Shown here: piece after piece, positions 5,335 to 9,950 of the stretch
Layout of the letters: every line of letters begins with the position of its first letter
Numbering within the stretch: position 1 is the stretch's first letter
NCBI GenBank assembly: GCA_031289815.1
Contig: JAITOS010000072.1
Span: 1 to 9,950, forward strand
From: Peptococcaceae bacterium
GTDB taxonomy: Bacteria; Bacillota; Desulfitobacteriia; Desulfitobacteriales; Desulfitobacteriaceae
Length of the DNA stretch: 9,950 nucleotides
Direction: 5' to 3'
Notes under the pieces: generated by a model
The model's database searches: none
The model's input: the letters and a program-made list of their open reading frames with translations, nothing else
What the model was told of the DNA's origin: nothing
Translations under genes and position numbers: made by a program

Positions 5335-6004
5335 GCTATTGACCCGGAGTGTGATTCAGGAACAGCTTACCCTGAGTACTGTTTTACTCTGCACGGCGGT
5401 CTCCCTGTTGTTTGGCTTCGGGGCGGCGGCGGTATACATGGTAAACCATAAACATAATAAGGGCTTTGTCAGCACCTTGGTGATTCTGCCGGCCATCGTC
5501 CAGATCATCATCATGCTGGTTAACGGCAATATCGGCGTAGGGATCGCGGTGGCGGGGGCCTTTAGCCTGGTTCGCTTTCGCTCAATACCGGGAAATTCCA
5601 GAGATATTGCCTGTATCTTCTTTGCGATGGCGATCGGCTTTGTCAACGGCATGGGCTATCTGTTCTACGGGGCCGTCTTTCTGGTGATCATCGGCGGCGT
5701 GACCTTATGGCTGTCCTTTAGTTCTTTTGGCAATGAGAAACAAGACAAGCGGATTCTGAAGATTACGATTCCCGAAAACCTGGATTACGAAGAGGTGTTT
5801 GACGATCTTTTCACGGAATATACGAGCAGCGCTGAACTGGACAGGATCAAGACCACCAACATGGGCAGCTTGTTTGAATTGCGCTATGAGATTCGGCTGA
5901 AAAACCCGCTGAACTCAAAGGCCTTCATCGACGCGCTGCGCTGCCGCAATGGGAATCTGAATATTAGCCTGGGCCGCGAACGGATGGCCGATAATGAGCT
6001 ATAA
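5327..6004 (+). CDS. DUF4956 integral membrane protein
   Basis: A 225-residue membrane protein of the DUF4956 family. Hydrophobic segments lie at about 16-38, 47-66, 69-83 with 93-107, and 110-132. The conserved loop GAFSLVRFRSIPGNSRD (77-93) marks the family. The remaining 90 or so residues form a soluble domain with a KITIPENLDYEEVFDDL segment, probably cytoplasmic. It starts at GTG 5327 with AGGTGA (5315-5320) 6 nt upstream, overlapping the VTC gene by 8 nt, so translation is probably coupled. DUF4956 genes commonly sit beside VTC-domain genes in Bacillota, in my recollection. A channel or export partner for the VTC product is a reasonable guess, but no biochemical function is established to my knowledge. 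Confidence 0.87.
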   Translation: MLELLTRSVIQEQLTLSTVLLCTAVSLLFGFGAAAVYMVNHKHNKGFVSTLVILPAIVQIIIMLVNGNIGVGIAVAGAFSLVRFRSIPGNSRDIACIFFAMAIGFVNGMGYLFYGAVFLVIIGGVTLWLSFSSFGNEKQDKRILKITIPENLDYEEVFDDLFTEYTSSAELDRIKTTNMGSLFELRYEIRLKNPLNSKAFIDALRCRNGNLNISLGRERMADNEL

Positions 6005-6020
6005 GAGGGGGAGTGTGATC

Positions 6021-8066
6021 GTGAGTAAAAAAGGACATAGACGCGGACTGCTGGCGTTGGGGTTAATGGTCGCTATGACCATCGCCCTGCCGGGATGCGG
6101 GGAGCAAATCAGCGGCGGTCTGGGAGCGCTCGGCGCTTCGGATCCGAATAGCTTCGCTTCGCAGTACAGCTATGCGGAGGAGGATGTAAACAGCGCCTGG
6201 GATGAGAAGTCGGCGGTGCAAATCACCCTGAACGGCAGTACGGCCAAGGTAGAGGGAGACGGCGCTGCCGCCGCCGGTTCTGTCGTGACGATCAGTCAGG
6301 CGGGAACCTATGTGCTGGCGGGGGCGCTCGACGACGGGCAGATTTTGATTGACGCCGGCAAGGAAGACGTCGTGAGATTGGTGTTGAACGGCGTTCAGCT
6401 TGCCAATTCGACCGGCGCGCCGATCTATGCGAAGAAAGCGGCCAAGACCATTTTGACCCTGGCTGACGGTAAGGAAAACAGCGTGACGGATGCGGCAAGC
6501 TATCTCTACGCGGACGGCGAGGATGAACCGGACGCGGCGATCTTTGTGAAAGACAGCCTGAGCATTAACGGCGACGGCTCTCTGACGGTTCAGGGACAGG
6601 CGAAAGACGCCATCGCCGCGAAGGATATGCTGGTCGTCACCGGCGGCAAGCTCACGCTCCGCGCCGTTCATGACGGTTTGCAGGGACGGGACGGCATAGC
6701 GATACGGGATGGGGTATTCGTGATAGCAGCGGGGAACGACGGGATCAAAGCCAATAACGATACCGATGAAGCCAAAGGTTTTATTATCTTGGACGGCGGA
6801 ACCTATGATATAACGACCGGGCAGGATGGCATACAGGCGGAAACCGGTCTGAGTATCCAGGGCGGCGACTATGAGATACTTACCGGCGGCGGCGCGGACG
6901 CCGCGGCGGTCAAACAGGAAAATGGTTTTGGCGGCTGGGCCCGTGGCCCAGGGGTGCCGTTCGGAACTGTTCCGGGGACGGCGCCAGTCACGGCGGCAGA
7001 AGCGGAGGACGACGCCAGCAGCGATAGCGTGAAAGCCTTGAAGGCCGGCGGCCTGCTGACGATTCAAGGCGGTACTTTCAATATTAACGCGGCAGACGAC
7101 GCGGTACACACCAATGGGGATATGACCGTAACGGGCGGACAATTTGCGATTCAGACCGGCGACGACGCTTTCCATGCCGACGGCGCGCTGCGGATAGACG
7201 GGGGCGAGATCAACGTCGCCAGGTGCTATGAAGGCTTGGAAGGGGCGACCATAGATATCAACGGCGGTCACATCATCGTGACGGCCAGTGACGACGCGAT
7301 CAACGCCGCCGGCGGCAGCGACGGGGGGACGGCAGGGCCCAGGGGCAGGGATTCTTTTGCGGCTGCCAGCAATATCTATATTCGTATCACCGGCGGCGTA
7401 GTGGAAGTGCTGGGAGGCGGCGACGGGATTGACGCCAACGGCGATATTTTCCTCGAAGGCGGCGCTCTTTACCTCAGCGGGCCTTCTATGGAGATGGACG
7501 GCGCGGTGGACCTCGACGGCACATTCCTCATTACCGGCGGGACGATGATCACTGCGGGCACATCGATGGCGCCGTCGGCGGAATCGACGCAGCCCAGCTT
7601 GCTCGTATCCTATACGTCCTCTCAGGCAGAAGGGAGCAAAATCTCTCTGAAGGATGAAGCGGGGAAGACGCTCCTGGAATACACGAGCCAGACGTCCTAC
7701 ACCGCGTCAGCCATGACTTCGCCGGAGTTTGCAGTCGGCAAGACCTATGCGCTCTATGTAAACGAGCAAAAACTCACGGAGATCACCTTGAGCGGGATCG
7801 TAACCTCGATCGCGGACGATGGCGGCGCTTACGCCGCGAGAGGCCCCGGTGGTCGGGGAGGATTTGGCGGCGGCGGGTTTCCCGCGGCTGGCGGATCCCC
7901 TCCAGCGGATGGGGGCGGCAGGGTTCCGCCCACGGACGGCGGTAACGGTAGCTTTCTGCCGCCTGATGGCAGCGGCGGCGGTTTCCCACCGGCGGGCGGC
8001 GGCTCAGGTTCAGGCGGGGATATGAGGCCGCCTGAAGGGGGCGGGAGGAATCGGACGCCGAGATAA
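6021..8066 (+). CDS. Beta-helix carbohydrate-binding lipoprotein (Cthe_2159/DUF4353 type)
   Basis: A 681-residue exported lipoprotein. The signal peptide is a basic start, a hydrophobic core and a lipobox LPGC with C26 as lipidation site. A beta-strand region (about 60-170) leads into a right-handed parallel beta-helix (about 175-515) made of rungs such as LTIQGGTFNIN, DDAVHTNGDMTVTGG and GDGIDANGDIFLEGG, rich in GG turns and Asp. A small beta domain (about 526-600) and a Gly/Pro-rich tail with repeated PPxDGG-like units (about 603-681) follow. The family includes Clostridium thermocellum Cthe_2159, which binds cellulose and acidic polysaccharides and calcium. The helix is interrupted by loops at about 291-335 and 430-448. 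The frame opens at ATG 5994, but GTG 6021 is preferred because AGAGGGGGAG (6005-6014) ends 6 nt before it and the signal peptide then has normal length. It is the third gene of the operon. Polysaccharide binding is inferred from family. Confidence 0.85.
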   Translation: MSKKGHRRGLLALGLMVAMTIALPGCGEQISGGLGALGASDPNSFASQYSYAEEDVNSAWDEKSAVQITLNGSTAKVEGDGAAAAGSVVTISQAGTYVLAGALDDGQILIDAGKEDVVRLVLNGVQLANSTGAPIYAKKAAKTILTLADGKENSVTDAASYLYADGEDEPDAAIFVKDSLSINGDGSLTVQGQAKDAIAAKDMLVVTGGKLTLRAVHDGLQGRDGIAIRDGVFVIAAGNDGIKANNDTDEAKGFIILDGGTYDITTGQDGIQAETGLSIQGGDYEILTGGGADAAAVKQENGFGGWARGPGVPFGTVPGTAPVTAAEAEDDASSDSVKALKAGGLLTIQGGTFNINAADDAVHTNGDMTVTGGQFAIQTGDDAFHADGALRIDGGEINVARCYEGLEGATIDINGGHIIVTASDDAINAAGGSDGGTAGPRGRDSFAAASNIYIRITGGVVEVLGGGDGIDANGDIFLEGGALYLSGPSMEMDGAVDLDGTFLITGGTMITAGTSMAPSAESTQPSLLVSYTSSQAEGSKISLKDEAGKTLLEYTSQTSYTASAMTSPEFAVGKTYALYVNEQKLTEITLSGIVTSIADDGGAYAARGPGGRGGFGGGGFPAAGGSPPADGGGRVPPTDGGNGSFLPPDGSGGGFPPAGGGSGSGGDMRPPEGGGRNRTPR

Positions 8067-8118
8067 GGGACGCCGAAATAGCGGACTGAAACCATCGGCG
8101 GTGCAGGAGAAATTTTCC

Positions 8119-8260
8119 GCTCAATAAGCAGAGCGTTTAAACGAGCAGGGCGTCGGCGTAAGACAAAATACGCTGACGCTTTGCTTGTTTATTCGGATAC
8201 GGCTTCAATCTCCAATACGAAATTCGGCAAAAAATCAAGAAAATAGTTTGTTTATTGAGC
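8119..8260. repeat. Distant 9-bp inverted repeats flanking the terminator
   Basis: GCTCAATAA (8119-8127) and TTATTGAGC (8252-8260) are exact reverse complements 124 bp apart, with the terminator between them. They might be remnants of an inserted element or chance. No transposase or target duplication is visible. Confidence 0.3.
8138..8191 (+). terminator. Rho-independent terminator of the VTC operon
   Basis: An 11-bp GC-rich core stem (8150-8160 with 8169-8179, one G-U pair) encloses the loop AGACAAAA and is followed by the T-rich TTTGCTTGTTTATT. Pairing can extend outward, with further G-U pairs, to a continuous 23-bp stem (8138-8160 with 8169-8191). It lies 71 bp after the lipoprotein stop codon. 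The T-rich side is on the plus strand, so it terminates rightward transcription. Confidence 0.75.
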
Positions 8261-8281
8261 AAATCGACAAAATAGCAAGCG

Positions 8282-8340
8282 AATAACTCAAAAATAACTA
8301 AAATTATTTCAGTTGTTCATCTTGGTATTTCAGTTATTTT
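8282..8340. promoter_or_regulatory. Repeat-rich operator-like region of the AlbA_2 gene
   Basis: AATAACT occurs at 8282-8288 and 8293-8299 (11-bp step). AAAATAACT (8291-8299) has its exact reverse complement AGTTATTTT at 8332-8340. TATTTCAGTT occurs twice (8305-8314 and 8326-8335), 21 bp or two helical turns apart. The elements surround and overlap the promoter, as expected for a repressor or autoregulator binding on one face of the DNA. The binding protein is not known; the downstream DNA-binding protein is a candidate. Confidence 0.45.
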
Positions 8341-8350
8341 CGGGTACAAT
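8322..8350 (+). promoter_or_regulatory. Sigma70-type promoter of the AlbA_2 gene
   Basis: TTGGTA (8322-8327) and TACAAT (8345-8350) are separated by 17 bp, the optimal spacing, about 30 bp upstream of the start codon. The -35 overlaps the second TATTTCAGTT repeat by two bases, and the spacer contains the right arm of the inverted repeat. Confidence 0.65.
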
Positions 8351-8379
8351 GAAGCTAATTCAAATGGAGGTAACGAGAA

Positions 8380-9825
8380 ATGCTTGCAGAGGAACTGATT
8401 GCGCTTACTCAAAAAGTGATGTTTGAACGCTGTGAATTGCAGCATCTGGAATTAAAAAAAGCTGCCGGAGGAACGCCAAAAAAGTTGTATGATACGCTGT
8501 CGTCGTTCTCCAATCAGCAAAATGGCGGCATCATTTTGTTCGGCATTGACCAAGATCATGATTACGAGCTCGTGGGTGTTTATGACCCGCAGGACGTTCA
8601 GGTCAAGGTGACAGAACAGGCGAATCAAATGGAGCCAGTGGTGCGTCCGTTCTTCACGGTTGCCGAGTTGGACGGAAAAATGATCGTCAGTGCGGAGATT
8701 TCCGAGTGCGATATTTTTGACAAGCCGTGTTTTTATCGTGGCGCAGGCCGACTTCGCGGCTCTTACATCCGCGTTGGTGACGCTGACATCCCAATGACTG
8801 AATATGAGGTCTATAATTGTGAGGCGTTCAAACGCAAAATTCGCGACGAGCTGCGAGAAGCGCCGGAGGGCTTGTCTTCAAAATTGTCAGACGACGCTGT
8901 GAAATTATATCTGGCAAAAGCGCGGATTGAAAAGATCAATTTTGCCAAACTGACGGACGATGAGACCTTAACCTTGAGTGGTTTATATAAGGATGGAAAA
9001 TTGACTTTGGCGGGGCTTTTGCTTTTCGGACTGTATCCGCAAGCGGCATTCAGCGGTTTTTGTATAACAGCTGTTACAGTCCCCGGCTATCGTATGGGCG
9101 CGTTAGCAGACGATGGCGCGCGATTTTCTGATAACAAACGCATGGAAGGCGCTATCCCGGAAATACTTGAAGCGGCGATGGAATTTGTGCGGCGCAATGT
9201 CAAATCAAGAACCATTCTGGACAATAACGGCAAGCGCGCGGACAAGACGGAATATCCGCTTAAAGCCGTTCGCGAAGTCATTTTGAACGCGCTGGTTCAC
9301 CGTGACTATAGTATCCATACCGAAACTGCGCCCATACGCATCGTCTTTTTCACTGACCGCTTGGAGGTTGAAAATCCAGGGGGCTTGTTCGGCAGAACGA
9401 CGCTTGACAGCTTGGGGAAAACGGCTGGCGATATTCGCAATCCGGCGATTGCCGCTGCGTTAGAAATTATCATCGAATCAGAAAACCGCAATTCCGGGAT
9501 TCCGACGGTTAGGCGCGAAATGGAGGAGGCGGGCTTGCCGGAACCTGTTTTCGCGAGTGTTCGAGGCACATTCAAGGTTACGCTATACAACGCGGATGGC
9601 GCCAAACAACCCATTGCAAAAGAACCGTTTGATGATGAAGCCGCGGCGCTCATCCGTTATTGCCGCACTCCGCGAACACGCGGCGAGCTTGCGAAGTTTT
9701 TACAGATGACCTCTATTTCGTATATGATGAAAAAATTTGTTACACCATTGGTGGATTTGGGGAGGCTCAAGCTGACCGTTCCGGATCATCCGCGCAGCCG
9801 AAACCAAAAATTTTACAGCGAATAG
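8380..9825 (+). CDS. AlbA_2-domain putative DNA-binding protein with ATPase-like domain
   Basis: A 481-residue protein of the COG2865 type. The N-terminal AlbA_2 (Schlafen-like) domain (about 15-140) shows the LELKKAAGG stretch (23-31), the SFSNQQNGGIILFGI segment (42-56) and GSYIRVGD (127-134). A helical linker follows. A GHKL/ATPase-like domain (about 290-400) has EVILNALVHRDYS (299-311), the LEVENPGGLF strand-loop (328-337) and NSGIPTVRREMEEAGLPEPVF (371-391). A C-terminal winged helix (about 418-470) probably binds DNA. GGAGG (8366-8370) lies 9 nt before the ATG. The downstream BRO gene begins 26 nt after its stop, suggesting an operon. Members are annotated as putative transcriptional regulators, and some occur in phage or defence neighbourhoods; the role here is not known. 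Codon third positions look more AT-rich than in the operon to the left, consistent with acquisition. Confidence 0.85.
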   Translation: MLAEELIALTQKVMFERCELQHLELKKAAGGTPKKLYDTLSSFSNQQNGGIILFGIDQDHDYELVGVYDPQDVQVKVTEQANQMEPVVRPFFTVAELDGKMIVSAEISECDIFDKPCFYRGAGRLRGSYIRVGDADIPMTEYEVYNCEAFKRKIRDELREAPEGLSSKLSDDAVKLYLAKARIEKINFAKLTDDETLTLSGLYKDGKLTLAGLLLFGLYPQAAFSGFCITAVTVPGYRMGALADDGARFSDNKRMEGAIPEILEAAMEFVRRNVKSRTILDNNGKRADKTEYPLKAVREVILNALVHRDYSIHTETAPIRIVFFTDRLEVENPGGLFGRTTLDSLGKTAGDIRNPAIAAALEIIIESENRNSGIPTVRREMEEAGLPEPVFASVRGTFKVTLYNADGAKQPIAKEPFDDEAAALIRYCRTPRTRGELAKFLQMTSISYMMKKFVTPLVDLGRLKLTVPDHPRSRNQKFYSE

Positions 9826-9851
9826 AAATCGCTGGAGGGAGGTTGGCGAAA

Positions 9852-9950
9852 ATGAGCGAATCGAAAAATAAAATCAAGTTATTTGAAGACAAGCAGGTGC
9901 GTTTCGAGTGGGACGAGCAAGCGGAAAAATGGTGGTTTTCGGTTGTTGAT
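9852..9950 (+). CDS. BRO-N domain (phage antirepressor-like) protein, 5' part
   Basis: The first 33 codons of a gene that continues beyond the window. The visible segment IKLFEDKQVRFEWDEQAEKW (residues 8-27) and the following WFSVVD match the start of BRO-N domains, DNA-binding modules of prophage antirepressors and BRO proteins. A GGAGGGAGG (9834-9842) lies 9 nt before the ATG. It directly follows the AlbA_2 gene. Whether it is a free-standing BRO-N protein or carries a further domain cannot be seen. Confidence 0.72.
   Translation, partial: MSESKNKIKLFEDKQVRFEWDEQAEKWWFSVVD

Larger units (their letters stand above)
8067..8379. other. Gene-free region between the VTC operon and the AlbA_2 gene
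   Basis: I see no gene in these 313 bp. They hold the operon terminator, a pair of distant 9-bp inverted repeats, and a repeat-rich promoter for the next gene. Base composition falls from GC-rich to clearly AT-rich after about 8190, which may mark the edge of an accessory module. Confidence 0.6.

Noticed and set aside
6063..7271. A long open frame of 402 codons on the minus strand inside the lipoprotein gene
   Set aside because: It is the antisense shadow of a GC-rich, repetitive beta-helix gene. It has no family resemblance and no ribosome binding site, and the plus-strand frame has clear domains and a signal peptide.
7829..8095. A proline-rich minus-strand frame opposite the Gly/Pro tail
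   Set aside because: Its composition is the complement of the glycine codons on the plus strand.

Overview
The window looks like a chromosomal stretch of an anaerobic, moderately GC-rich Bacillota (Firmicutes) genome, of Clostridia or Negativicutes type. This is inferred from strong AGGAGG-type ribosome binding sites, frequent GTG/TTG starts, and the gene families present. The species cannot be named from the sequence alone.

Left part (1-2500). On the minus strand lie an iron-dependent alcohol dehydrogenase (134-1315) and, downstream of it at the window edge, the first codons of a cysteine-rich protein with its own good ribosome binding site. On the plus strand, starting at a TTG, is tcdA (1730-2500), a ThiF/E1-like enzyme that cyclises the tRNA t6A37 modification. 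The 414 bp between the two divergent genes hold no gene but are unusually structured. They contain a four-tract G-quadruplex motif upstream of the dehydrogenase, a 12-bp tandem duplication, an extended -10 promoter for tcdA, a GC-rich hairpin, a perfect 20-bp palindrome and a long degenerate tetranucleotide tract in the presumed tcdA leader.

Centre (2491-8191). A two-component system on the minus strand (OmpR-type response regulator, then a histidine kinase overlapping it by 4 nt) is divergent from a three-gene plus-strand operon. That operon encodes a VTC-type CYTH-fold protein (polyphosphate-polymerase-like), a DUF4956 membrane protein, and a large lipoprotein with a right-handed beta-helix of the Cthe_2159 (DUF4353) carbohydrate-binding family. 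The first two genes overlap by 8 nt and the third starts 16 nt after the second. A strong hairpin terminator follows. The 154-bp gap between the divergent units holds a perfect 18-bp inverted repeat. Each arm is a direct repeat TTTCAG-N5-TTTCAG lying exactly 10 bp upstream of a -10 hexamer (TATAAT rightward, TAGAAT leftward). This is the geometry of OmpR/PhoB activator boxes, so the regulator probably drives both its own operon and the VTC operon. Together these form a plausible surface-polymer system with no function I know of, and they are the most interesting part of the window.

Right part (8192-9950). The sequence becomes visibly more AT-rich. A sigma70-type promoter embedded in several direct and inverted repeats leads into an AlbA_2/ATPase-like putative DNA-binding protein of the Schlafen-AlbA_2 type (8380-9825). 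Twenty-six bases later comes the start of a BRO-N (phage antirepressor-like) gene that runs off the window. This pair looks like an accessory, phage- or defence-associated module.
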